Shown: one piece after another, positions 1 through 6,442 of the stretch
Position numbering within the stretch: position 1 is the stretch's first letter
Layout: each line of letters begins with the position of its first letter
Source of the DNA: Motiliproteus sp036960405
Lineage (GTDB): Bacteria; Pseudomonadota; Gammaproteobacteria; Pseudomonadales; Balneatricaceae
DNA length: 9,016 bases
NCBI GenBank assembly: GCA_036960405.1
Contig: JBALWS010000160.1
Location: 1-9,016, forward strand
Reading direction: 5' to 3'
The notes under the pieces: generated by a model
What the model was told of the DNA's origin: nothing
Databases searched by the model: none
What the model saw: only the letters and a program-made list of their open reading frames with translations
Program-made: the position numbers and the translations under genes

Positions 1-649
1 GTGGGAGCGCGAAGCTCGCACCGTGGTGTATGTGGCCGTGGCCGGTCGGCTGGTGGCTATTTTGGCTATCGCCGATCCGATTCGCCCTGACGCAAAAGCG
101 GCGTTGCAGCGCTTGCACCAACTCGGTATCCGCTTGGTGATGTTGACGGGGGATAACCGGGCGACAGCGCAATCGGTGACGGCAGAGCTGGAGATTGATG
201 AGTGTTGGGCCGAACTGCTGCCAGCAGATAAACTGACGCATATTCAGCAACTCCAACAGCAGGGTCAGCGTGTTGGCATGGTCGGTGATGGCATTAACGA
301 TGCGCCTGCTCTGTCGCAAGCTGATGTCGGTTTTGCCATCGGTAGTGGCACCGATGTGGCGATCGAAAGCGCCGATGTGGCGCTGATGCACGACTCATTG
401 GATGGCTTGGCTGATGCGGTAGAGCTAAGCCGAGCTACGCTGGGTAATATTAAACAGAACCTGTGGGGCGCCTTTATCTATAACAGTATCGGTATTCCGG
501 TTGCGGCCGGGGTGCTGTTCCCGTTGACTGGGTTATTGTTAAACCCGGTTATTGCCGGGTTGGCGATGTCGTTGTCATCGGTGACGGTGGTGACTAATGC
601 CAATCGACTGCGCTGGTTTAGGCCATCGCGCGTTAATAAAACGGTTTGA
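1..649 (+). CDS. copA: Cu(+)-exporting P1B-type ATPase, C-terminal part (5' end outside window)
   Basis: This is the last ~215 residues of a copper-exporting P-type ATPase of the inner membrane, read from base 2 with no start in the window. What is visible starts inside the ATP-binding/phosphorylation region: a DPIRPDA segment, the MLTGDN motif, then the hinge motif GDGINDAPAL with the following GFAIGSGTDVAIESADV stretch, which binds Mg and completes the P domain. Two last membrane helices follow. The first contains FIYN and the second MSLSS followed by NANRLR. The YN and MxxSS signatures of the last two helices are those of Cu(+)-specific P1B-1 pumps, so copper (or silver) is the likely substrate. 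The phosphorylated DKTG aspartate, the CPC helix and any N-terminal metal-binding domains lie upstream and cannot be checked. The gene ends in TGA with no clear terminator after it. Confidence 0.93.
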   Translation, partial: WEREARTVVYVAVAGRLVAILAIADPIRPDAKAALQRLHQLGIRLVMLTGDNRATAQSVTAELEIDECWAELLPADKLTHIQQLQQQGQRVGMVGDGINDAPALSQADVGFAIGSGTDVAIESADVALMHDSLDGLADAVELSRATLGNIKQNLWGAFIYNSIGIPVAAGVLFPLTGLLLNPVIAGLAMSLSSVTVVTNANRLRWFRPSRVNKTV

Positions 650-699
650 ATTGCTGTCCAATAGGCTGAGATCTGCATAAACCCACACCATCGCTGATG

Positions 700-705
700 T
701 ATAAT
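700..705 (+). promoter_or_regulatory. Candidate -10 element for the diguanylate cyclase gene
   Basis: A perfect TATAAT lies 35 bases before the ATG of the GGDEF gene, in the 91-base gap after copA. No good -35 hexamer is found 16-18 bases upstream, so it would be a weak or activator-dependent promoter. Based only on the hexamer and its position. Confidence 0.35.
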
Positions 706-740
706 GCGGCGCTAATAGAAATATAAGAACGTCACCCTTA

Positions 741-1871
741 ATGTTGTTATTTCTTCAGAGATTTCCCCAGCTGCGCCTTATTTTTGAGCGTGGTTTGATG
801 CAGCAGTTGTTTTCGCGGCGCGTGCACGCGTTTGGTTTTAGTGGCACTCGTGCCCAGTACATCAATAGCCGGGTTCGTCTACTCGCGCTGTTGTTTGCGG
901 TCCTGACGCCGTTATGGATTCCGGTCGATTATTTTCTGCTCGACTGGGAGCAATTTCAGCTAATGGCCATCGTCAGGTTGCTGTTTTCGATTGTTCTTTT
1001 GATGCTAGCCGGCGTGTCTGAGCTTAATGTCCAGTTAGCCGAGGCGCGACGACGGCTGGTTGTTCTGATGGTCTTGCCAGCGTTGTTTCATCTGTTAACC
1101 CAGTCTATTTTGAGGGATGTCGACCACAGCGACCTGCTGGTTTGTTACTCATTCTTACCGTTTCTGATTATCGTCATGCACTGTATTTTTCCGTTGACGA
1201 TGACCGAAGGGGTCGGGTTGGCGACACTGACGATAACCCTGCTATCTCTGGATAATTTGTTTCAGGCAACGCTGTTCAGTATTCGAGGGATAGGCGATCT
1301 GTGGTTGATGGGACTGATTATGGGGGTGGCCGTCTGGGCGCAACTGTCTCAATTGCATATGCAGCTAAAGTTGTTCGACGAAGCGACCACCGACCCGCTG
1401 ACCGGTTTGCTGAACCGCCGCACATTGATGAAGCAGCTCAACCATGTTCAGGGCCAGCTGCGGCGTAATGGTCGCCCGGTTTCAATGTTGATGATGGACC
1501 TGGATCACTTTAAACAGATCAATGATCGCTATGGGCACCAAACAGGTGATCGGGTGCTGGTTCAGTTTGCGCAGATTTTACGGCAACAGGTACGCCGTTC
1601 AGATTATGTGGCGCGCTTTGGTGGGGAAGAATTTTTGGCAGTATTGCCCGAAGCTAGCCCTGATGATGCATTGTTGCTGGCTGAGCGAATTATAAAGTGC
1701 TGTCGTGCATCGGTGCTGCTTGAGGAACAGAGCGAGGTGCATTTTAGCGTCAGTATTGGTGTCGGCCAGCTAGATGAAGCGTTATCGGTCGAAGCCAGTT
1801 TGAGCCAGACCGATGCGGCGTTGTATCAAGCTAAGGATCAGGGGCGTGATCGAGCGGTATTGGCCAGCTAG
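741..1871 (+). CDS. Membrane-anchored GGDEF diguanylate cyclase
   Basis: Predicted to condense two GTP into cyclic di-GMP at the inner membrane. The 376-residue protein has an N-terminal half with about six hydrophobic helices (roughly residues 46-68, 73-91, 104-124, 131-151, 155-175, 186-206) and a C-terminal GGDEF domain (~212-374). That domain begins with TTDPLTGLLNRR and continues through MDLDHFKQINDRYGH. The active-site loop is GGEEF (294-298), a functional variant of GGDEF. RRSD (285-288) sits exactly five residues before the loop, matching the inhibitory RxxD I-site, so product feedback inhibition is likely. The sequence SVSIGV also fits the family. No EAL, HAMP or PAS domain is seen, and the helical part is a sensor I cannot name. 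The ribosome binding site before ATG 741 is weak, and ATG 798 (Met20) is an alternative start. The gene converges on mscS. Confidence 0.93.
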   Translation: MLLFLQRFPQLRLIFERGLMQQLFSRRVHAFGFSGTRAQYINSRVRLLALLFAVLTPLWIPVDYFLLDWEQFQLMAIVRLLFSIVLLMLAGVSELNVQLAEARRRLVVLMVLPALFHLLTQSILRDVDHSDLLVCYSFLPFLIIVMHCIFPLTMTEGVGLATLTITLLSLDNLFQATLFSIRGIGDLWLMGLIMGVAVWAQLSQLHMQLKLFDEATTDPLTGLLNRRTLMKQLNHVQGQLRRNGRPVSMLMMDLDHFKQINDRYGHQTGDRVLVQFAQILRQQVRRSDYVARFGGEEFLAVLPEASPDDALLLAERIIKCCRASVLLEEQSEVHFSVSIGVGQLDEALSVEASLSQTDAALYQAKDQGRDRAVLAS

Positions 1872-1885
1872 GCGCTAGCAGATAT

Positions 1886-1910
1886 CACCGCGCGGCTCAG
1901 CCGCGCGGTG
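1886..1910. terminator. GC-rich hairpin between convergent genes
   Basis: A perfect 11-bp stem, CACCGCGCGGC paired with GCCGCGCGGTG, has a 3-base loop TCA. It sits in the 44-base gap between the stop codons of the diguanylate cyclase gene and mscS. There is no U-tract on either side, so it is not a textbook intrinsic terminator. Its position suggests a bidirectional stop or a 3'-end protecting structure for both transcripts. Confidence 0.6.
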
Positions 1911-1915
1911 TCGGT

Positions 1916-2776
1916 TCAGGCTTGGGTCTTGCAGCAACTTGCGCCTTCGGGCAGGTGCATATGTACATCCTGTTGTGGGTAAGGGATCGAGATCCCCTTC
2001 TCGTCAAAAGTCAGTTTGACCTTCTCATTCATATCAAAGTAGACCCCCCAGTAATCAGCCGCGTTAACAAATGCCCGCACAGTAAAGTTGACCGAGCTAT
2101 CGGCCAGCTCTGATAGCAGAACCTGGCTTTCAGGGTCTTTGAGAATCCGGCTGTCTTCGGCAACCAGTTGCTTGAGTACCGACTTGGCCTGTTTGAGGTC
2201 GTCGTCGTAACCGATACCAAACACCATATCCACTCGGCGGATTGGGCTCAGTGAATAGTTGGTGATGGTGCCATTGCTCATCGGCCCATTGGGGATGATG
2301 ATAGTTTTACGATCACCAGTATGAAGGATGGTATTAAAGATCTGAATCTCCTGTACTACACCTGACTGGCCTTGCGCTTCGATGAAATCACCGACTTTGT
2401 AGGGCTTGAATAAAAGCACCAGGACTCCGCCAGCAAAGTTGGACAGACTGCCTTGAAGCGCCAAACCGACGGCAAGACCAGCGGCACCGAAGATAGCGAT
2501 AAACGAGGTGGTTTCGATACCCACCATCGAGGCTACGCTGATCAGTAGCAGGATTTTGAGGATGGTTCCGGCCAGCTTCTCAAGGAAGATCGCCAGGGTC
2601 TCTTCAACGTTCGAGGCTTTCAGGATTCGGTCAAAACCACGGATGATGTAGCTGATCACCCATAGACCGATAAACAGCGTTAGCAGGGCTAATAGCAGTT
2701 TGCTGCCGTATAGCGTGGCGTACTCGATGATTTGGTCGGAGTGCTTTTCGAAAAAGTCTAAATTGAGATCTTCCAT
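1916..2776 (-). CDS. mscS: Small-conductance mechanosensitive channel MscS
   Basis: Tension-gated inner-membrane channel that releases solutes on hypo-osmotic shock and works as a homoheptamer. The start is set at ATG 2776 rather than the TTG three codons earlier: AAGGA lies nine bases before this ATG, and the resulting MEDLN N-terminus and 286-residue length match E. coli MscS. Helices are at about 24-46 (TM1), 67-87 (TM2) and 92-125 (TM3). TM3 carries the pore signature GAAGLAVGLALQGSLSN. Leu101 and Leu105 correspond to the E. coli gate residues L105 and L109, and Gly109 and Gly117 to the hinge glycines G113 and G121. The cytoplasmic beta and alpha-beta domains follow (IIIPNG, ISIPYPQQDV). 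The tail ends with a Cys-Cys pair (ASCCKTQA). It lies 97 bases downstream of dsbB on the same strand and may be co-transcribed. Confidence 0.95.
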   Translation of the reverse strand: MEDLNLDFFEKHSDQIIEYATLYGSKLLLALLTLFIGLWVISYIIRGFDRILKASNVEETLAIFLEKLAGTILKILLLISVASMVGIETTSFIAIFGAAGLAVGLALQGSLSNFAGGVLVLLFKPYKVGDFIEAQGQSGVVQEIQIFNTILHTGDRKTIIIPNGPMSNGTITNYSLSPIRRVDMVFGIGYDDDLKQAKSVLKQLVAEDSRILKDPESQVLLSELADSSVNFTVRAFVNAADYWGVYFDMNEKVKLTFDEKGISIPYPQQDVHMHLPEGASCCKTQA

Positions 2777-2817
2777 ATTTTTCAATCCTTGTAGAAGACG
2801 GCTGAGGAGAATGTTGA

Positions 2818-2827
2818 GCTAATTAGC
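2818..2827. repeat. 10-bp perfect palindrome in the mscS leader
   Basis: GCTAATTAGC, a perfect palindrome, lies in the gap between dsbB and mscS, about 42 bases before the mscS start. It could be a small operator, but a 10-bp palindrome can arise by chance and no promoter around it is convincing. Confidence 0.25.
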
Positions 2828-2873
2828 GTAGTCCAACTTGGTTTGAAAGAGATAGTAGTGGTTCTTTAAGGCG

Positions 2874-3401
2874 TTAGCTGAAATAACTGCGGCGTTTTTT
2901 TCTAAATTGAATGATATGAATTACCAATAAAAACAGAAACAGCACCAAGGTTTGCTGGGGTAGAGTTAAACCTATCAACGTCCAGTGAACTTCTGCGCAT
3001 TCCCCCGAGCCGCTGAGAAGGGTTGATAACACCTCTTGTAGCGGGAAATTTTGCAGCAGGTATTCCAACCCTGGGCCGCACTCTGGGACTTTCTCTTTCG
3101 GCAGATTTTGCAACCAGATATGGCGTAGGTTTAATGCGATTCCGCTAGCGCTGAGTAGTCCTCCCAGTAAGGCATAGAAACGTTGTCCAAGCTGGCGGGG
3201 ATTATGAATCCAGGCTAATAAAAAAACACCACCGAGTGACAGAATAGCCAGTCGTGATGCCATACATAGAGGGCAGGGATCGAGCCCCAAACGTTGCTGC
3301 AGATAGATCACAGCAAACAATAATGCAGCAGCGCAGGTCAGTAGCCCTAAAAAATTAAGCGAGCGATATTGCGCGGTTGAATCGTTGTTGATGTAGTTCA
3401 A
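2874..3401 (-). CDS. dsbB: Disulfide bond formation protein B (quinone-linked DsbA oxidase)
   Basis: Inner-membrane protein that reoxidises periplasmic DsbA and passes the electrons to quinone. The 175-residue protein has the four-helix DsbB layout: helices near 16-34, 49-65, 74-93 and 146-165. The first periplasmic loop holds the redox pair Cys43-Pro-Leu-Cys46, followed by Arg50, the position of the quinone-linked arginine in E. coli DsbB. The second loop holds the other pair, Cys108 and Cys135 (PECGPG, GECAEVHW). The C-terminus is basic (FRKKRR), as expected for a cytoplasmic end. The start appears to be TTG at 3401: no ATG or GTG is available upstream before an in-frame TAG, and the next ATG is past the CPLC motif. 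The ribosome binding site is poor. No dsbA is present in the window. Confidence 0.93.
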   Translation of the reverse strand: MNYINNDSTAQYRSLNFLGLLTCAAALLFAVIYLQQRLGLDPCPLCMASRLAILSLGGVFLLAWIHNPRQLGQRFYALLGGLLSASGIALNLRHIWLQNLPKEKVPECGPGLEYLLQNFPLQEVLSTLLSGSGECAEVHWTLIGLTLPQQTLVLFLFLLVIHIIQFRKKRRSYFS

Positions 3402-3570
3402 ATTATTGTTCCAGAGGTGCGGCTATCTTGTTATCAGTCTGTCGCCGTCTTCAACACAGTAACAATAGGAATACCTTGATAAATCAATTGCTCACCCTAG
3501 TCAACTGTCATGCTTTCTATTCGGCGCCGTCGAAGCAATTAGGGTGGTAGGGACCGAGCCGATAATGCCG

Positions 3571-3576
3571 TACAAT
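3571..3576 (+). promoter_or_regulatory. Candidate -10 element for the membrane-protein/rmuC pair
   Basis: TACAAT lies 34 bases before the proposed TTG start at 3610. A second near-match, GATAAT, is at 3561-3566. Neither has a recognisable -35 at the right distance. If transcription starts near 3583, the upstream GTG (3544) and ATG (3565) could not be used as starts, which agrees with the TTG choice. Confidence 0.25.
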
Positions 3577-3596
3577 GCGGCAGATAAAATCTTCTC

Positions 3597-3601
3597 AGGA
3601 G
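3597..3601 (+). promoter_or_regulatory. Ribosome binding site that decides a TTG start
   Basis: AGGAG is followed by eight bases and then TTG at 3610. This is the best Shine-Dalgarno match in front of any in-frame start of the following gene. It argues against the upstream GTG 3544 and ATG 3565, which have no comparable site. Confidence 0.6.
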
Positions 3602-3609
3602 AGTTCCTT

Positions 3610-3960
3610 TTGGACCCGATAATTGTCTTTCTTCTTTGTGGCCTGTTTCCAATGAGCGCCGCGATTGCCGCTAGCAAATTAATGAAACTGCCCGAAGATC
3701 AGCAGCCAGCGTGGGTTCAGGGTGAGTCTGGTATGCGCAAAGTGGTGCTGCTTGGTAATCTGTTTGGGGTGGTTTTGATTGCCGCACTGTGGTATGGCTT
3801 CACCCATGTTGACTGGTGGATACCGTTGCTGTGCTTGGTGGTCACCTTTCCTGTTGTTCACCTGATCGTGATCGAGCGGTTGTTTGGTTTGTCCAAAAGC
3901 TTCATGTTTAGTGGTGCGTTGTCACTCGCGGTGATTGGTTTGTTATGGCTGCACTGGTGA
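3610..3960 (+). CDS. Small four-helix inner-membrane protein, function unknown, upstream of rmuC
   Basis: I do not recognise a named family. From the TTG at 3610 the protein is 116 residues long and mostly hydrophobic. Four likely helices lie near residues 3-22, 44-63, 69-88 and 97-115, joined by a charged loop (LPEDQQPAWVQGESGMRK, ~27-44) and a short basic one (IERLFGLSK, 88-96). There is no cleavable signal peptide, no catalytic motif and no Cys pair. The TTG start is chosen for its AGGAG site; starts at 3544 (GTG) or 3565 (ATG) would add up to 22 residues that look unlike a membrane N-terminus. The 3' end overlaps the rmuC start by 16 bases (or 4 bases if rmuC starts at GTG 3957), so translation of the two is probably coupled. 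Confidence 0.75.
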   Translation: MDPIIVFLLCGLFPMSAAIAASKLMKLPEDQQPAWVQGESGMRKVVLLGNLFGVVLIAALWYGFTHVDWWIPLLCLVVTFPVVHLIVIERLFGLSKSFMFSGALSLAVIGLLWLHW

Positions 3961-5429
3961 TTGATTGGTTTGAACAACTACCCTCGCTCATGCTGTTGGG
4001 GTTTTTTATTGCGGCATTGTTGCTGGGTTGGGTATTGGGATACTTGCCTCAGCGAGGGCGATATCTAGCCGCTTCGAGTCAATGGTCGCAGCAGCAAAAC
4101 AGCCTTGATACGCAGCTCAGCGATGCGATCACCAAGGTGGAAACCCTTCAGCAGGCCAATACCCAGTTACAGGTGGACCTGTCGGGGAGCCGTGAAAGGG
4201 CTCAAGGATTATTACGTTTAGAGTCGCAACTTTCAGAGCGCGATGAGTTGATTCAGCGATTGCAGATCGATAAGGGCACGTTGAAGACCGAAGTGCGAGA
4301 GATGCAGGTTCGGTTTGAGGCCGAACAGCGGCACCACGCGGAAAAACTGGCCCTGTTGGAGCAATCCAGTGAGCGGATGCAGCAGCAGTTTACCTTGCTT
4401 GCGCAACAGATTTTTGATGATAACAGCCGCAAGTTTGGTACCCAGCAGCAGCAGAAGATGCAAGATATGTTGCAGCCGTTGCGAGAACAGTTGGGTGATT
4501 TCAGGCGCCGAGTCGATGATGTTTACGATAAAGAATCCAAAGATAGACGCGGCTTGGCCGAGCAGGTTGCACAGCTAAAGCAGTTGAATCTGCAAATGAG
4601 TGAAGATGCGATCAATCTGACTCAAGCCTTAAAAGGCGAGAATAAGACCCAAGGTAATTGGGGTGAGCTGATATTAGAGCGAGTGCTCGAAGAGTCGGGT
4701 TTACGTAGCGGCTATGAGTACGAAATACAGTTTAGTGCTGAAGACGAAAGCGGGCGTCGGTTGCAGCCCGATGTGGTCATCCATCTGCCCGAGCAAAAAG
4801 ATATTATTGTCGATGCTAAGGTGTCGCTTGTTGCCTATGAACGCTACTGCTCGAGCAATGATGAGGCTGAGCAGCAGCAGGCGTTAACCGAGCATATCGG
4901 TTCGATAAAACGCCATGTTAAGGGACTGAGTAATAAGAGCTATGAGTCGTTGCCATCGGTGCATTCGCTCGATTTTGTGCTGCTTTTTATTCCGATCGAA
5001 GCAGCTTTTCTGACCGCAATCGAGCAGGACCGACAACTGTTTGGTGATGCTTTTGAACGAAATATCTTGCTGGTTAGCCCTTCAACGTTACTGGTAACCC
5101 TGCGCACGATTAACAATATCTGGCGCTATGAAAAGCAAAGCGTTAACGCCCAGGAGATCGCCAAGCGTGGCGGAGAGTTGCACGATAAGTTCGTTGGTTT
5201 TGTTGCGGCGCTGGAAGATGTTGGTAAGCATATCAACCAGAGTCAGCGAGCCTACGAAACAGCCATGGGTCGGCTTTCAAGCGGCAAGGGTAATCTGGTT
5301 AATCGTGCTGCCGCATTAAAACAGTTAGGCGTTCGGGCGAAAAAAGAGCTCTCCACAGCCATCGTGGATAGGGCCGAAGCGGGACTGCTTGAAACTCAAG
5401 CCGCCGATTCTGAATCGGCAGACTCCTAA
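3945..5429 (+). CDS. rmuC: DNA recombination protein RmuC family
   Basis: RmuC proteins limit inversions at short inverted repeats in E. coli. Their fold resembles restriction-type nucleases, though no reaction is firmly established. The 494-residue protein has an N-terminal membrane anchor (~15-35), a long Gln- and Glu-rich coiled coil (~45-230) and the conserved RmuC domain (~235-440). That domain contains KTQGNWGELILERVLEESGL, then QPDVVIHLPE and DIIVDAKVSL. The Pro-Asp (275-276) and Asp-Ala-Lys (290-292) residues match a PD-(D/E)xK-like core. The C-terminus is low complexity and acidic. The start is taken at ATG 3945; GTG 3957 would give a 4-base GTGA overlap with the preceding gene, and neither has a strong ribosome binding site, consistent with translational coupling. 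The stop lies five bases from the stop of the convergent LysR gene. Confidence 0.93.
   Translation: MAALVIDWFEQLPSLMLLGFFIAALLLGWVLGYLPQRGRYLAASSQWSQQQNSLDTQLSDAITKVETLQQANTQLQVDLSGSRERAQGLLRLESQLSERDELIQRLQIDKGTLKTEVREMQVRFEAEQRHHAEKLALLEQSSERMQQQFTLLAQQIFDDNSRKFGTQQQQKMQDMLQPLREQLGDFRRRVDDVYDKESKDRRGLAEQVAQLKQLNLQMSEDAINLTQALKGENKTQGNWGELILERVLEESGLRSGYEYEIQFSAEDESGRRLQPDVVIHLPEQKDIIVDAKVSLVAYERYCSSNDEAEQQQALTEHIGSIKRHVKGLSNKSYESLPSVHSLDFVLLFIPIEAAFLTAIEQDRQLFGDAFERNILLVSPSTLLVTLRTINNIWRYEKQSVNAQEIAKRGGELHDKFVGFVAALEDVGKHINQSQRAYETAMGRLSSGKGNLVNRAAALKQLGVRAKKELSTAIVDRAEAGLLETQAADSESADS
5403..5419. repeat. Inverted repeat at the 3' end of rmuC
   Basis: GCCGATTC and GAATCGGC are perfect 8-bp arms around a single base, or a 6-bp stem with a 5-base loop. 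They lie inside the last codons of rmuC. With only five bases between rmuC and the convergent LysR gene, this hairpin is the only candidate transcription-end structure, but it has no U-tract on either strand. Confidence 0.4.
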
Positions 5430-5434
5430 GCCAG

Positions 5435-6322
5435 CTAGTCGTTAAAGTATTCTTTCAGGTAATCGATAAACGAGCGCATCTTGGCCGGCAGAAAACGCCG
5501 GTGTGGGTAGACCGCATAAACGTCGCTGCACGGTTGCTGGTAATCTTCAAGAATCGGCACCAGCTCTCCCCGGTCGATAAAGTCTTGTACCATAAATTGC
5601 GGCTTTAAGATGATGCCCACCCCCTGAGCGGCGGCGGCGGCCATTGCTCGTCCGTTATTGGCGTTAAGACTACCACTGGCTTTGATCGAGTGAGACTCTC
5701 CGGCGTTGCTGAACTGCCAGTCGTTGTTGGTCGACGAGTAGCTATAGGTTAGGCAGTTGTGTTTGCGCAGATCGGCTGGATGTTGCGGTATGCCGTGTTG
5801 CTCAAGGTAGCCAGGAGAGGCGCAGCAGGTCAACGGGTGTTTGGTGATTAAAGGCACCGCGACCAGGCTTGAGTCGGGTAGGGCGCCAATGCGGATAGCG
5901 ATATCGAAGCCATCCTCAACCAGATTGACTTTGCGATCCTGATAGTTGATATCGATGCTGACATCGGGGAATCGGGTAAGGTAATTGGCGATCGCCGGTG
6001 CCAGCTTCAATACGCCAAAGTCGACCGGTGCGGTGAGTTTTAATGTGCCGCTTGGGTGTTGGCTCAACTCATTAAGCGACGCCTCCCCCTCCTCAATATC
6101 ACTGAGAAGATTCTGACACAGACGCAGGTAACGTTCTCCCGCCTCGGTGGTGCTGACTTTTCGAGTAGTGCGGTTGAGTAACCGTATGCTCAGTTCGCTT
6201 TCCAGCGAGGCGATATGCTTGGTAACCATCGCCGGAGAAATCCGGAGCTCTCTGGCAGCTTGAGAAAAATTACCGCAGGTTGCGACCCGGCAAAACACCC
6301 GCATGCTGGTTAGTTTGTCCAT
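5435..6322 (-). CDS. LysR-family transcriptional regulator, divergent from yqjG
   Basis: DNA-binding regulator of 295 residues, the usual LysR length. The winged helix-turn-helix covers residues 1-60: FSQAARELRISPAMVTKHI is the recognition part, followed by LESELSIRLLNRTTRKVSTTEAG. The effector-binding domain runs from about 91 to 290 (GTLKLTAPVDFG, VDGFDIAIRIG-like VEDGFDIAIRIG, GVGIILKPQFMV). The sequence is of the CrgA/DmlR-like subgroup typical of regulators next to redox and detoxification genes. The start is ATG at 6322. A palindrome matching the LysR consensus lies only five bases before it, so autoregulation is likely. By position the probable target is the glutathionyl-hydroquinone reductase gene, with a quinone or electrophile as possible ligand; that is inference from arrangement only. 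Confidence 0.92.
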   Translation of the reverse strand: MDKLTSMRVFCRVATCGNFSQAARELRISPAMVTKHIASLESELSIRLLNRTTRKVSTTEAGERYLRLCQNLLSDIEEGEASLNELSQHPSGTLKLTAPVDFGVLKLAPAIANYLTRFPDVSIDINYQDRKVNLVEDGFDIAIRIGALPDSSLVAVPLITKHPLTCCASPGYLEQHGIPQHPADLRKHNCLTYSYSSTNNDWQFSNAGESHSIKASGSLNANNGRAMAAAAAQGVGIILKPQFMVQDFIDRGELVPILEDYQQPCSDVYAVYPHRRFLPAKMRSFIDYLKEYFND

Positions 6323-6326
6323 GTAA

Positions 6327-6341
6327 TTTACTCTAAGTAAA
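6327..6341. promoter_or_regulatory. Candidate LysR-type operator
   Basis: TTTAC-TCTAA-GTAAA is a perfect interrupted palindrome that fits the T-N11-A rule for LysR-type regulators. It lies immediately upstream of the regulator's own ATG, between it and the divergent yqjG. On the minus strand its centre contains TTAGAG, the only purine-rich stretch near the start, so a bound protein or a folded leader would cover the ribosome binding site. Confidence 0.5.
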
Positions 6342-6349
6342 CAATCTGT

Positions 6350-6378
6350 TTGAAAATAGCATTATTAATAATTATTTT
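6350..6378 (+). promoter_or_regulatory. Candidate promoter for yqjG, overlapping a divergent promoter for the LysR gene
   Basis: On the plus strand TTGAAA (6350-6355) and TATTTT (6373-6378) are separated by exactly 17 bases, giving a leader of about 58 bases before yqjG. On the minus strand TTCAAA (6381-6376) and TATTTT (6358-6353) are also 17 bases apart and point at the LysR gene. The two candidates overlap almost completely, and the spacer contains the perfect 12-bp palindrome ATTATTAATAAT (6361-6372). This AT-rich stretch contrasts with the flanking genes. The minus-strand candidate is the weaker of the two. Confidence 0.45.
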
Positions 6379-6442
6379 GAAATTATTTATGCTGGTAAGC
6401 GTGGCTCAGATAGTTATTTTCCGCCTGTGAGAGACTCTAAAT

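Noticed and set aside
3476..3487. TTGAT-AA-ATCAA as an FNR/CRP-type site upstream of the membrane-protein gene
   Set aside because: The arms match an FNR half-site, but the spacer is two bases instead of four, so it would not fit the dimer.
4233..4578. Small ORFs on both strands inside rmuC
   Set aside because: They sit in the coiled-coil coding part, whose repetitive Gln/Glu/Leu codons open other frames; the rmuC frame is clearly the real one.
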